A stretch of 64,000 bases of DNA from Microbulbifer sediminum (GCF_021729035.1 NZ_JAJSAP010000010.1:52897-116896); one strand, 5' to 3'; counted from the first letter of the stretch, positions 17,857-27,335 are shown. A program made the numbers and translations. Notes: generated from the sequence alone by a model not told the origin.

Positions 17857-18168
17857 ATGTACGCAGTTTTTGAGAGCGGTGGTAAGCAGCACCGCGTGGA
17901 AGAGGGCGAAGTACTTCGTCTGGAAAAGCTGGAAGTCGCCACCGGCGAATCCATCGATTTTGATAAGGTGCTGATGGTTGTCGACGGTGACAGCGTGAAC
18001 ATCGGTGCCCCGCTGGTCAACGGCGCGAAAGTAACAGCTGAAGTGGTCAATCACGGCCGCGGCGAGAAGGTGAGAATCATCAAGTTCCGTCGTCGCAAGC
18101 ACTCTATGTCCCGTCAGGGCCACCGTCAGTGGTACACCGAAGTTAAAATCACTGGCATCAAGGCATAA
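17857..18168 (+). CDS. rplU: 50S ribosomal protein L21
   Basis: The 103-residue protein begins [12 protein letters not shown] and ends EVKITGI, the full L21 family form; the basic stretch [16 protein letters not shown] binds 23S rRNA. I chose ATG 17857, which follows AAAGAG; an in-frame extension to 17830 is not family-like. It is the first gene of rplU-rpmA-cgtA, with rpmA 17 bp downstream. Confidence 0.98.
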   Translation: MYAVFESGGKQHRVEEGEVLRLEKLEVATGESIDFDKVLMVVDGDSVNIGAPLVNGAKVTAEVVNHGRGEKVRIIKFRRRKHSMSRQGHRQWYTEVKITGIKA

Positions 18169-18185
18169 GAGAGGAGTAACGACTC

Positions 18186-18443
18186 ATGGCACACAAGAAA
18201 GCTGGCGGTAGTACGCGCAATGGTCGCGATTCCGAAAGTAAACGCCTGGGCGTGAAGCGCTTTGGCGGTCAGTCTGTAGCGGCTGGCAACATCATCGTGC
18301 GTCAGCGCGGCACCAAGTTCCACGCTGGCGTTAACGTTGGCATGGGCAAGGACCACACCCTGTTCGCGACTGCGGACGGCGTTGTGAAGTTCGAGGTGAA
18401 GGGCCCCAGCAATCGTAAGTACGTTTCCATCGAAACTGCCTAA
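18186..18443 (+). CDS. rpmA: 50S ribosomal protein L27
   Basis: The 85-residue protein begins [15 protein letters not shown], the extended N-terminal tail that reaches the peptidyl-transferase centre, and shows the normal proteobacterial start without a cleavable leader. It follows rplU closely, with GAGAGGAG upstream. A terminator directly downstream partly separates it from cgtA. Confidence 0.98.
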   Translation: MAHKKAGGSTRNGRDSESKRLGVKRFGGQSVAAGNIIVRQRGTKFHAGVNVGMGKDHTLFATADGVVKFEVKGPSNRKYVSIETA

Positions 18444-18465
18444 TCCGGTTGCCCGACCCGATCCG

Positions 18466-18494
18466 AAAGCCCCGCCCCCGAGCGGGGCTTTTTC
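18466..18494 (+). terminator. Terminator after rpmA
   Basis: A 10-bp stem AAAGCCCCGC / GCGGGGCTTT with a short C-rich loop is followed by T residues. Because cgtA follows on the same strand, it probably attenuates transcription so that the ribosomal genes are expressed more than the GTPase. Confidence 0.8.
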
Positions 18495-18542
18495 GTTGTG
18501 CGGCGCAGCCGTGAGATCCTGTGCGCAAGTTAAACTGCGTAA

Positions 18543-19775
<1,233 letters not shown>

Positions 19776-19813
19776 TCATAGTTTGGTGCCGGGCGGGCTG
19801 CCGTACCGGTAAC

Positions 19814-19832
19814 TGCCCTGCGGGGCATTTTT
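19814..19832 (+). terminator. Weak terminator-like hairpin between cgtA and proB
   Basis: A 5-bp stem TGCCC / GGGCA with a TGCG loop is followed by five T. The stem is short, so termination is probably incomplete, and proB starts 12 bp later. Confidence 0.35.
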
Positions 19833-19843
19833 CCAGGGGAGGG

Positions 19844-20974
19844 GTGGAGTTGCAGTCTCGGCAACAGCTCGCCGCCAGTCGGCGCTGGGTAATCAAGATC
19901 GGCAGTGCGCTGCTGACGGACAATGGGCGCGGAGTCAATTGCGCTGCCATCGCCAACTGGGCCGCCCAGATTGCCGCGCTGCGCAGTGCCGGGATCGAGG
20001 TGCTGCTGGTGTCGTCCGGCGCCGTGGCCGCGGGCATGGACCGCCTCGGCTGGCGCCGCCGGCCAGAGTCAATCCACCAGCTGCAGGCTGCCGCCGCCGT
20101 GGGCCAGAGTCACCTGGTGCAGGTTTACGAGCAGGCCTTTGGCCGGTTTGATTGCCGTACCGCGCAGATCCTGCTCGACCACGACGACCTTTCCAATCGT
20201 ACCCGCTACCTCAATGCGCGCAGCACCCTGCGCACCCTGCTGTCCCTGGGGGCTGTGCCCATCATCAACGAGAATGACACGGTTGTCACCGACGAGATCC
20301 GGTTCGGTGATAATGACACCCTGGCGGCACTGGTGGCCAACCTGGTGGAGGCCGATGCGCTGCTGATCCTCACCGATGCGGAGGGCCTGTTCACCCAGGA
20401 CCCCCGTGACAACCCGGCAGCTGAGCTCATTCGTGAGGCGTCCGCTGCGGATCCTTCCCTGGCGGCCATGGCCGGTGGCTCACGCAGTGGCCTGGGCCGC
20501 GGCGGCATGAGCACCAAGGTGCGGGCGGCACAGCTGGCGGCCCGTTCTGGCGCCGCCACGGTGATCGCCGGCGGTGCAGTGGAGGGCGTGATCCGCCGGG
20601 TTTGCGGCGGAGAGCGGTTGGGCACCCTGCTGGAGCCCGAGGCGGATCCCATGGCGGCCCGCAAGCGCTGGCTCGCCGGCCAGCTGCAGGTGCGCGGCAG
20701 CCTGGAGCTGGATGCGGGGGCCGAGACGGCGCTGCGCGAACAGGGCAAGAGCCTGTTGGCGGTGGGGGTGACCGGCGTGGCGGGGCGCTTCCATCGCGGT
20801 GAGCTGGTGGCCTGCCTCAATGCTGCGGGTGAGGAGGTGGCCCGGGGGCTGGTGAATTACGACAGTGCCGAGGTGGCGCGTATCGTCGGCCAGCCATCGG
20901 AGCGGTTTGTCGAGCTGCTGGGCTACCGCGACGATGATGAGCTGATCCACCGCGATAACCTGATCCTGCTGTAG
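19844..20974 (+). CDS. proB: Glutamate 5-kinase
   Basis: The 376-residue enzyme phosphorylates glutamate in the first step of proline synthesis. The amino-acid kinase domain begins with [11 protein letters not shown] (residues 15-25) and includes SSGAVAAG near 55, INENDTV near 143 and the [10 protein letters not shown] loop near 222. The C-terminal PUA domain (about residue 280 on) includes [10 protein letters not shown]. The start is GTG at 19844, preceded by AGGGGAGG. cgtA followed by proB is common in pseudomonads. proA is not in the window. Confidence 0.96.
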   Translation: MELQSRQQLAASRRWVIKIGSALLTDNGRGVNCAAIANWAAQIAALRSAGIEVLLVSSGAVAAGMDRLGWRRRPESIHQLQAAAAVGQSHLVQVYEQAFGRFDCRTAQILLDHDDLSNRTRYLNARSTLRTLLSLGAVPIINENDTVVTDEIRFGDNDTLAALVANLVEADALLILTDAEGLFTQDPRDNPAAELIREASAADPSLAAMAGGSRSGLGRGGMSTKVRAAQLAARSGAATVIAGGAVEGVIRRVCGGERLGTLLEPEADPMAARKRWLAGQLQVRGSLELDAGAETALREQGKSLLAVGVTGVAGRFHRGELVACLNAAGEEVARGLVNYDSAEVARIVGQPSERFVELLGYRDDDELIHRDNLILL

Positions 20975-21021
20975 CACCGGCTCCGTTTGTGCCCGGGGCC
21001 CGATGAGCAGCGGGCAGATAC

Positions 21022-21051
21022 AAAAAAGCCCCGCCATGGCGGGGCTTTTTT
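21022..21051. terminator. Bidirectional terminator between proB and rpsT
   Basis: The stem AAAAAAGCCCCGCC / GGCGGGGCTTTTTT has a 2-nt loop and is symmetrical, lying between convergent genes, so it serves both. Confidence 0.92.
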
Positions 21052-21069
21052 AGGCTCGCGAGACGCGGA

Positions 21070-21336
21070 TCAGGCAGCCAGTGCCTTGATCTGGGCGTTC
21101 AGGCGGCTCTTGTGACGGGCGGCCTTATTCTTGTGAATAATGCCCTTGTCCGCCATGCGGTCGATGACCGGCACCGCTTCCGCGTAAGCAGTCTTGGCTT
21201 TTTCTGCATCACCTGCATCGATGGCCGCAACTACCTTCTTGATGTAGGTGCGCACCATGGAGCGCAGGCTGGCGTTGTGGTTGCGGCGCTTGTCGTTCTG
21301 GCGCGCGCGTTTCTTCGCTTGAGGTGAATTGGCCAC
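21070..21336 (-). CDS. rpsT: 30S ribosomal protein S20
   Basis: The 88-residue, highly basic protein begins [13 protein letters not shown] and matches S20 throughout ([22 protein letters not shown]). It binds 16S rRNA early in assembly. The start codon is GTG at 21336, with AGGAG upstream; in E. coli the same gene uses UUG and is autoregulated at that start, so a weak start may be functional here too. A strong promoter lies about 70 bp upstream. Confidence 0.98.
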   Translation of the reverse strand: MANSPQAKKRARQNDKRRNHNASLRSMVRTYIKKVVAAIDAGDAEKAKTAYAEAVPVIDRMADKGIIHKNKAARHKSRLNAQIKALAA

Positions 21337-21403
21337 CGGTTGCTCCTGTTGGAAATCTCAGTAAATCTGTAACTAACGGGCCGGGGCCCGATTGGGACGC
21401 GAC

Positions 21404-21431
21404 ATTATCCCCACGGCTGGTTGTTTGTCAA
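21404..21431 (-). promoter_or_regulatory. Sigma-70 promoter of rpsT
   Basis: On the minus strand, consensus TTGACA (21431-21426), a 16-bp spacer and GATAAT (21409-21404), followed by a G+C-rich discriminator. The leader would be about 60 nt. Confidence 0.8.
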
Positions 21432-21470
21432 CCACTGGTGACACCCGGGGCCTCGTGTATTCCGCAGTCC

Positions 21471-23516
21471 TCAGCGGGGCAGGTGCAGCGTGAAGGTGAC
21501 GCCGCTGCCGTCCTCGCGGTCGGCGGCCTCCAGGCGGCCACCGTGGAAGTCGGCGATCAGCCGCGCGATATGCAATCCCAGGCCCAGGTGACCGGCGCGG
21601 CTGCCATCATTGCGCACCGAGACCAGCGAGTCGAACAGTTTGTGGGTAAAGCCCGGCGGCAACAGTGGCCCGTCGTTGCTTACCGAGATGCGGAAGCTGT
21701 CCGGTCCCTGCTCGAGCGCCAACCGGATTTCGCTGCCCTGGGGCGCAAAGCTGGTGGCGTTATCCACCAGTTTGTCGAGCAGCTGGGCCAGCAGTTCTGG
21801 CGCGCCGTAGCAGGCTTGCGGCCCCCCGGGACAGCTGAGGCTGAAGCGGTGGGCGGGGTGCGCGTCGCGGTAACTGTCGGTAAGCACCTGCAGCAGGTCG
21901 TCGAGCTCGAACTCCTCCCGGTTGCGTTCGGCGGGCTCGCGTTCCGCCTGGCGAATACTGGCCTCCAGGTGGCTGGCCGCCGACAGGCTGTTGAGGATAC
22001 CGGACAGGCGCCCGCTGCCCTCCAGTGCGCGCTCGGCATAGCGGCGGCTGTCCTCGTCAAGCTCGCCGGCGGCCAGGTTGTCCAGGGATCCACGCACCAC
22101 CGCCAGGGGGGTGCGCAGCTCGTGGGACAGCTTGCTGGCCAGCGAGCGCAGGTACTGGTGATATTGGTCCAGCTCCTGCAGCAGGCTGGCAAAGGCACCG
22201 TTGAGTGCGCCCAGCTCATCGTTCATGCGGGCGCGGGGGAAGTCCCCCCGCAGGCGGCCGCTGGCATCCACGGCGTTGCGGGCGGCCCGGTGCAGGCGCC
22301 GGATGCGCCATGACAGCCAGCTGGCGTAACCGAGCAGCAGAAGCAGGGCACCGCCGGCAGCCACGCAGGAAACCAGCCACAGCTGGTAGGCCGCCGACTG
22401 GGTCAGTGACTGCAGGGCCTGGCCGGATTGCAGTGCAATCACGCGCCCAAGCAGGGGGCGTTCGACGATATTGTCGGCGCGGGTAATCACCGGCACGCTG
22501 GCTGCGCCAATGCGGGTCTCCCGCGGCCCCCGGTACCACTGCTCCGCTGTCGCGCGTCCCTCGGCCAGCTCCGCGGGCAGGGACTGGGCGGGCAGCGGTG
22601 GCAGGGGCGTACGTGACAGCAGCTGGCGGTAGAGCCAGTTGCGCAGCCAGTGCTGCTGCTCCAGTACCTCGCTACCATCCCGCTGGCCCACCGCCGCGAG
22701 CCGGTACCCCTCGCTGTCCACGACCAGCAGCTGCAACTGGGGGCGGGCGAAGTGCTGCAGCTCTGCCTGCAGTTCTGGCAGGGGCTGTACCAGCCGGCCC
22801 GGGCGGCCGTCTGCCGGCAGGGTGCTGGCGCGCCGTTGCGGTGTGGTGCCGTCACTGGTGCTGCGATCGCTGATGGCCAGGGCGAACTCGCCGTCGGTGA
22901 GGGCAAAGGGCAGGGTCAGCTCCAGCTGGTAGCCGGCAGCGGAGGCGGTCCAGCGACCGCGCAGGCGCAGTTCGCGTTCCCTGGTGCCCCGGCGCAGGTT
23001 GCGCCACAGGGCCGTGGCGCTGCCCTGGCTCGCGACCGGCAGCGTGTAGTGCCGGCCACCGGTGTGGATCTCAACCGCGTCGCCACTGGCGATCAGGCCG
23101 GTGCGCGGGTCCTGGTAGGCCGGCGTGTCGTCGGCCACCGTGAGGAGCAGGTAAACCCGCTTCCCGTGGCGCCCCATGGTGACCTGGCCCAGTGGAGAGC
23201 CGTCGTTCGCCAGCAGTGGGCGCGGTGGTAAGTGCCAGGCGCGCCATTCGTCGCCGTAGCCGTCCAGCAGGGGGGGCTGGGGCAGGGGGTGAAGGTAGAA
23301 CTGCGCGCCGGGCGGGCGGCCGGCCCGTTCCGGGTCGGGCGCGATCAGGTGTGGTGCACTGGCCAGTCGCGCCGCTACCGCGCTGGCCGTGGCTTCCAGT
23401 GCCTGCATCTGGCCACGGGCCAGGGCGCTGTCCACCTGGCGCAGGTACTGGCAGCCGGCCCAGGGCAGGGCCAGCGCAAACAGGCTGACCAGTAGCAGTT
23501 GGCGGCGCAGTTTCAC
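21471..23516 (-). CDS. Sensor histidine kinase, proteobacterial dedicated sortase system type
   Basis: The 681-residue inner-membrane kinase starts with GTG at 23516 (KLRRQLLLVSLFALALPW, first membrane segment). A periplasmic region of about 350 residues follows; residues 80-230 contain a beta-rich stretch (LDGYGDEWRAW, RVYLLLTVADD, YQLELTLPF) reminiscent of CBM9/DOMON-type carbohydrate-binding domains. A second membrane segment lies near 375-397, then a HAMP-like linker, the HisKA box SHELRTPLAVV (phospho-His about 465) and a HATPase domain ending GHLGLGLHIARLIA. Architecture and pairing fit the TIGR03785-type kinases that accompany a single-target sortase in marine proteobacteria. The ligand is unknown. 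It is 43 bp downstream of its response regulator. The sortase association comes from recalled family descriptions, not a search. Confidence 0.75.
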   Translation of the reverse strand: MKLRRQLLLVSLFALALPWAGCQYLRQVDSALARGQMQALEATASAVAARLASAPHLIAPDPERAGRPPGAQFYLHPLPQPPLLDGYGDEWRAWHLPPRPLLANDGSPLGQVTMGRHGKRVYLLLTVADDTPAYQDPRTGLIASGDAVEIHTGGRHYTLPVASQGSATALWRNLRRGTRERELRLRGRWTASAAGYQLELTLPFALTDGEFALAISDRSTSDGTTPQRRASTLPADGRPGRLVQPLPELQAELQHFARPQLQLLVVDSEGYRLAAVGQRDGSEVLEQQHWLRNWLYRQLLSRTPLPPLPAQSLPAELAEGRATAEQWYRGPRETRIGAASVPVITRADNIVERPLLGRVIALQSGQALQSLTQSAAYQLWLVSCVAAGGALLLLLGYASWLSWRIRRLHRAARNAVDASGRLRGDFPRARMNDELGALNGAFASLLQELDQYHQYLRSLASKLSHELRTPLAVVRGSLDNLAAGELDEDSRRYAERALEGSGRLSGILNSLSAASHLEASIRQAEREPAERNREEFELDDLLQVLTDSYRDAHPAHRFSLSCPGGPQACYGAPELLAQLLDKLVDNATSFAPQGSEIRLALEQGPDSFRISVSNDGPLLPPGFTHKLFDSLVSVRNDGSRAGHLGLGLHIARLIADFHGGRLEAADREDGSGVTFTLHLPR

Positions 23517-23559
23517 TGTCCCGGCTCCGTTGTGGCTCTGTTCATCTGGTATACCGGGT

Positions 23560-24249
23560 TTACGCCTGCCAGCGATAGCCCATTCCGTAGGCCGTGGCGA
23601 TGGCGTCGAAGTCCGGATCCAGTTGCTGGAACTTGCGCCGGATGCGTTTTACGTGGGAGGTAATGGTGTTGTCGTCCAGTACCACCCGCGCTGCCTCCAT
23701 CAGCTGGCCGCGGGATTTGACGTGGCCGGGGCGTTTGGCGAGAGCGTGCACAATCCAGAACTCGGTCACGGTCAGTTCTACCGGTTCATCCTTCCACAGG
23801 CAGTGCAGGCGCGAGACATCCAGTGCGAGGTCGCCCTGTTCCAGGCATTCACCGTCGTCGGTGCGGTCGCGCAGCACGCTGACCCGGCGCAGCAGGGCGT
23901 TGATGCGGGCCTGCATGTGCGGCAGGGAGATGTCCTTGGTGAGGTAGTCATCGGCACCCAGGCGCAGCCCGGAAATGATATCCAGTTCCGAGTCCCGCGC
24001 GGTGAGGAAGAGGATCGGCAGGGTCGGCGCCATGGCGCGCAATTCCCGGCAGAGCTCGAAGCCGCCCTCGACCTCCGCGCCCAGGCCAACATCGATGACG
24101 GCCAGGTCTGGCAGCCGCTGGCGGAATGCTTCCAGCGCCTCGGTACGGGCCTCATACAGGTTGACGGTATAGCCGCTGCGGCGCAGGGCATCGCGATAGT
24201 TCTCGGCGATTGCGCGCTCGTCTTCGACAATGGCGATGGTGGCGGTCAT
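23560..24249 (-). CDS. pdsR: Response regulator, proteobacterial dedicated sortase system type
   Basis: The 229-residue OmpR-type regulator has a receiver domain starting TIAIVEDE, a phospho-acceptor Asp53 in AVIDVGLG, the conserved Lys in LTKD near 106, and a C-terminal winged-helix DNA-binding domain (VELTVTEFWIVHALA, NTITSHVKRIRRK, YGMGYRW). I chose ATG 24249 as the first residue of the receiver domain; a longer frame to 24312 runs into the upstream terminator region. It pairs with the kinase just downstream. The assignment to the sortase-system subfamily rests on the neighbouring pdsO and the kinase architecture. Target promoters are unknown. Confidence 0.78.
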   Translation of the reverse strand: MTATIAIVEDERAIAENYRDALRRSGYTVNLYEARTEALEAFRQRLPDLAVIDVGLGAEVEGGFELCRELRAMAPTLPILFLTARDSELDIISGLRLGADDYLTKDISLPHMQARINALLRRVSVLRDRTDDGECLEQGDLALDVSRLHCLWKDEPVELTVTEFWIVHALAKRPGHVKSRGQLMEAARVVLDDNTITSHVKRIRRKFQQLDPDFDAIATAYGMGYRWQA

Positions 24250-24315
24250 GGACTTTCCAGCTGCTGTGTTTCCGCTCGGTGGGCGTTGATCATGCCGCAA
24301 AGCGGCGCCCATGCC

Positions 24316-24338
24316 AAAAAAGCGGGCCGGGGGCCCGC
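24316..24338 (-). terminator. Terminator between pdsO and pdsR
   Basis: On the minus strand a GCGGGCC / GGCCCGC stem with a 3-nt loop is followed by six T. It separates the OmpA-like gene from the two-component pair on the same strand, so pdsR and the kinase need their own promoter or readthrough. Confidence 0.82.
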
Positions 24339-24456
24339 AAGGTATGGAGAGGTTTTGAATTTGCGGTGCCCGTCCCCGAAACCGGGGATGGCGCCGATCG
24401 TGGCCAGGGCCGGGCGGGAGGAGCGGGTTACCCAGGTCCTCAGGCCTCGATGCCGG

Positions 24457-25149
24457 TCAGAAGGTGCCGGCTACGGAGTCCGGCAGGTCGAAGAAGATGT
24501 CTACCCGGCGTTCCATGGCGTAGGCGTCGATATCACCCCGTGGGGCCTGGGAATGGGTGGCCCCCATTGCCCGGCGGCTGATGCGGGCCGAATCGATACC
24601 CTCCTCCTCCAGGGCTCGCTGCACGCTCAGCGCGCGCTGGTCCGACAGCACATTGTTGTAGCCGTCGGTGCCGCGGGGGTCTGCTCGCCCCTCAAGGCGA
24701 ACGTGGAGCTCGGGATGGCGCCGCAGGAAGTCAGCGAGGGAGGACACCTGGGCCAGCTGGGCATCCTCCAGCCGGTCTTCACCGGTGGTGAACAGCAGCT
24801 GGAACTGCAGGGAGTCCGCTGCGAGCTTGTTGGCGTCATTTGCCGACAATCGCGCCGCATCCAGTTCCTGTGCCAGGTCGCCCAGCTTGGCGCGGCTCGC
24901 GTTTAATTGTGTTGCCAGCATATCCGCCTCTTCTGCTTGTTTGATCTGCTCGCCCAGCCAGGCGCCACCCAGTGCCCCGGCGATAAAGCCCACCGGGCCG
25001 CCGACTGCCGCGCCAGCTACGGCGGCGCCGGTAAATGCCGTCGCCTGCTTGGCTGGCGTCAGCCTCGATCCCTCGGTTTGATGTCCCTGTGCGTGGGCGC
25101 CGGTTGCGATCAGTGAGCCCAGTGTTACAGCCATGATTGCCTTTTTCAT
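24457..25149 (-). CDS. pdsO: OmpA-family protein PdsO, sortase-associated
   Basis: The 230-residue protein has a signal peptide (MKKAIMAVTLGSLIATGAHA), a glycine-zipper-like hydrophobic stretch (about residues 35-60, rich in AVAG/GGP/GGAW), a coiled region (about 60-100), and an OmpA/MotB-type peptidoglycan-binding domain (LQFQLLFTTGEDRL, LEGRADPRGTDGYN, RISRRAMGA). This combination matches the 'PdsO' proteins found in genomes with a proteobacterial dedicated sortase. ATG 25149 has AAGGAGAAAGG upstream and begins the signal peptide; a longer frame to 25251 is not credible. It is followed by a terminator and then by the regulator-kinase pair. No sortase or LPxTG-like substrate gene is in the window. 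Confidence 0.78.
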   Translation of the reverse strand: MKKAIMAVTLGSLIATGAHAQGHQTEGSRLTPAKQATAFTGAAVAGAAVGGPVGFIAGALGGAWLGEQIKQAEEADMLATQLNASRAKLGDLAQELDAARLSANDANKLAADSLQFQLLFTTGEDRLEDAQLAQVSSLADFLRRHPELHVRLEGRADPRGTDGYNNVLSDQRALSVQRALEEEGIDSARISRRAMGATHSQAPRGDIDAYAMERRVDIFFDLPDSVAGTF

Positions 25150-25249
25150 TGTCCTTTCTCCTTGCGGTGGTTGCAGTCTTGTCTCGTGGTGGGCCCGTGA
25201 GTTTCCGGCCCGGTCGAGACTTATTGAACAACCGCAAGGAGGCACCGCC

Positions 25250-25330
25250 ATGGCACTCCAGTGGCCATTGTCGGCGCAATTGTGGCGAATTATGGCTGCC
25301 TGGCTGGCTCAGCGGTGCCGGCGGCGGTAG
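25250..25330 (+). CDS. Possible 26-residue ORF antisense to the pdsO upstream region
   Basis: The short ORF (MALQWPLSAQLWRIMAAWLAQRCRRR) has an ideal AAGGAGG site at 25236-25242, 7 nt before the ATG. It is amphipathic with a basic tail. It overlaps the 3' end of the 46-residue ORF on the other strand by 22 bp. I do not recognise it, and it could be chance. Confidence 0.25.
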   Translation: MALQWPLSAQLWRIMAAWLAQRCRRR

Positions 25331-25449
25331 CGACGGTCCCGCGGGGCGTCTATACGAACACGCACGCGGAGAGGGCGAGGACCCATTACTACTGCGACAT
25401 AGAGCAAAACTGCCAGCGCAAGCGCGATAATCAAGGCATTCAATGTCAT
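25309..25449 (-). CDS. Small membrane protein, 46 residues, unrecognised
   Basis: The ORF begins at ATG 25449 with AAGGAG about 8 nt upstream. Residues 4-22 form one hydrophobic helix (NALIIALALAVLLYVAVVM), followed by an Arg-rich tail (PRPLRVRVR, then DRRYRRRHR). This is the shape of a single-pass inner-membrane protein with a basic cytoplasmic tail. It lies 159 bp upstream of pdsO on the same strand, so it may belong to that unit. A TATACT at 25507-25502 could serve as a -10 about 50 bp upstream. I know no family for it. It is too short for default gene callers, and coding status is inferred from the start signal and composition. Confidence 0.45.
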   Translation of the reverse strand: MTLNALIIALALAVLLYVAVVMGPRPLRVRVRIDAPRDRRYRRRHR

Positions 25450-25632
25450 CCATCATCTCCTTGCGCCGGCACTCCTGGCAGCGCGCCACAATCTCACTTC
25501 GAGTATAGTTTGCCGTCACGGGACGGGTAGGAACGGATCCGCAATTCGGCACGCATCTGTGCGGGGCGAATTGCGGTAGACTTGCCGGCCACGATATCCA
25601 GCCAATTCGCCAAGCCCAGCAGGAGCCGAGTT

Positions 25633-27240
25633 TTGTCCCAGCCGACCGCCGACAGCCAGTCCTCCCGATCCGGTGCCGCCCGCCTGCTGCGGGGCAGCAG
25701 TGTGGTGGGTGGCGCGACCATGCTGTCCCGGGTCATGGGGCTGGCGCGGGATATGGTACTGGCGCGCTTCGCCGGCGCCGGTGATGCCGCAGATGCCTTC
25801 TTCGTTGCCTTCAAGATTCCCAACTTCTTTCGTCGCCTGTTTGCCGAGGGGGCCTTCGCCCAGGCATTTGTGCCGGTGCTGGCGGAGTACCGCCAGAATG
25901 GCGGCATGGCTGCTGCGCGCGAGCTGAATGACCGGGTGGCCGGAGCCCTGGGTGGGGCCCTGCTGCTGGTTACCCTGTTCGGGGTTCTCTGTGCGCCGCT
26001 GATCACCGGAATCTTCGCTTTCGGTTGGTGGTGGGATGGCAGTGAGCGGGAAAAGTTCTCGCTGGCCGCGGATATGCTGCGGGTGACCTTTCCCTACCTG
26101 ATGCTGATTTCGCTCACCGGCTTCGCCGGCTCCATCCTCAACAGCTTCGACCGGTTTGCGGTACCGGCACTGACACCGGTGTTGCTCAACCTGGTGCTGA
26201 TCGCGGCAGCCACCGTGGCCAGCGGCTGGTTCGACCCGCCGATCATGGCGCTGGCCTGGGGCGTGCTGGCTGCCGGGGTAGTGCAGCTGCTGTTCCAGCT
26301 GCCCTTCCTGATGTACCGCGGCCTGTTGCCACGGCCCCGCTGGGACTGGGATTACCCCGGGGTGCGCAAGATACTGCGGTTGATGGCGCCGGCCATCTTC
26401 GGTGTGTCCGTCACCCAGATCAGCCTGGTGCTGGATACGGTGCTGGCCTCCTTCCTGCCTTCGGGAAGCGTATCCTGGCTGTATTTCTCTGACCGCCTGA
26501 CCGAGCTGCCGCTGGGGGTGTTCGGCGTCGCAGTGGGCACAGTCATCCTGCCCAGTCTGTCCCGGCACCATGCCGGCGGTGACCCGCGTCTCTTCCGTCA
26601 CACCCTCGACTGGGCGCTGCGCAGCGTTACCCTGATTTCACTGCCAGCCGCGGTGGCGCTGGTGATCCTGGCGGAACCATTGCTGACCACGCTGTTCCAG
26701 TACGGGCGGATGGAGCCCCGCGATATGGAAATGGCGGCCTGGTCACTGCGCGCCTATGCCCTGGGGCTGCTGTCATTCATGCTGATCAAGGTGCTGGCGC
26801 CGGGCTACTTCGCCCGCCAGGATACCTACACCCCGGTGCGTTTCGGGCTGATCGCGATCTCCGCCAAGATGCTGCTCAGCCTGGCCTTTGTGATCCCGCT
26901 GCACCACTACTTCCGGCTCGGTCATATGGGCCTGGCGCTGGCCACTGCCGCGCAGGCGGGGATTAATGCGTGGCTGCTCTACCGCGGCCTCCGCCGCGAT
27001 GACATATACCGTCCCGAGCCCGGCTGGCGCGGCTACCTGACACGCGTGTTACTGGCAAACCTGGCCATGGCTGGACTGCTGGCGGCGGCGCTGTTTTTCT
27101 GGCCCCACTGGGGTGACTGGAGCTGGTGGCAGCGGGGCTGGCGGATGGGGGTGCTGGTGGCTGCCGGTGCCGGGACCTACGGTCTGGTATTGCTGCTTTC
27201 CGGCCTGCGACCGCGGCATTTCCGTGCCGTCAGTGACTGA
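25633..27240 (+). CDS. murJ: Lipid II flippase MurJ
   Basis: The protein (535 residues from the chosen start) has about fourteen hydrophobic helices and the MurJ/MviN signature near the N-terminus (LLRGSSVVGGATMLSRVMGLARD, ADAFFVAFKIPNFFRRLFAEGAFAQAFVPVL). It flips lipid-linked peptidoglycan precursor across the inner membrane and is essential in most bacteria. I chose TTG 25633 because AGGAG lies 7 nt upstream; a longer frame begins at 25582. ribF follows, as in many gammaproteobacteria, and in that conserved order rpsT is often nearby too. Confidence 0.95.
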   Translation: MSQPTADSQSSRSGAARLLRGSSVVGGATMLSRVMGLARDMVLARFAGAGDAADAFFVAFKIPNFFRRLFAEGAFAQAFVPVLAEYRQNGGMAAARELNDRVAGALGGALLLVTLFGVLCAPLITGIFAFGWWWDGSEREKFSLAADMLRVTFPYLMLISLTGFAGSILNSFDRFAVPALTPVLLNLVLIAAATVASGWFDPPIMALAWGVLAAGVVQLLFQLPFLMYRGLLPRPRWDWDYPGVRKILRLMAPAIFGVSVTQISLVLDTVLASFLPSGSVSWLYFSDRLTELPLGVFGVAVGTVILPSLSRHHAGGDPRLFRHTLDWALRSVTLISLPAAVALVILAEPLLTTLFQYGRMEPRDMEMAAWSLRAYALGLLSFMLIKVLAPGYFARQDTYTPVRFGLIAISAKMLLSLAFVIPLHHYFRLGHMGLALATAAQAGINAWLLYRGLRRDDIYRPEPGWRGYLTRVLLANLAMAGLLAAALFFWPHWGDWSWWQRGWRMGVLVAAGAGTYGLVLLLSGLRPRHFRAVSD

Positions 27241-27270
27241 TATGGCCCGCGTCCGGCGGGGGCGGACCCA

Positions 27271-27299
27271 CTGACCGGGTCACGGGAATCCGGTATACT
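27271..27299 (+). promoter_or_regulatory. Sigma-70 promoter of ribF
   Basis: CTGACC (27271-27276), a 17-bp spacer and TATACT (27294-27299). The start of transcription would be near 27306, which favours the TTG at 27336 as the ribF start. Confidence 0.55.
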
Positions 27300-27335
27300 G
27301 CGGCGTTCGATTTTGTGACCATGGAGAGAGCAGCA

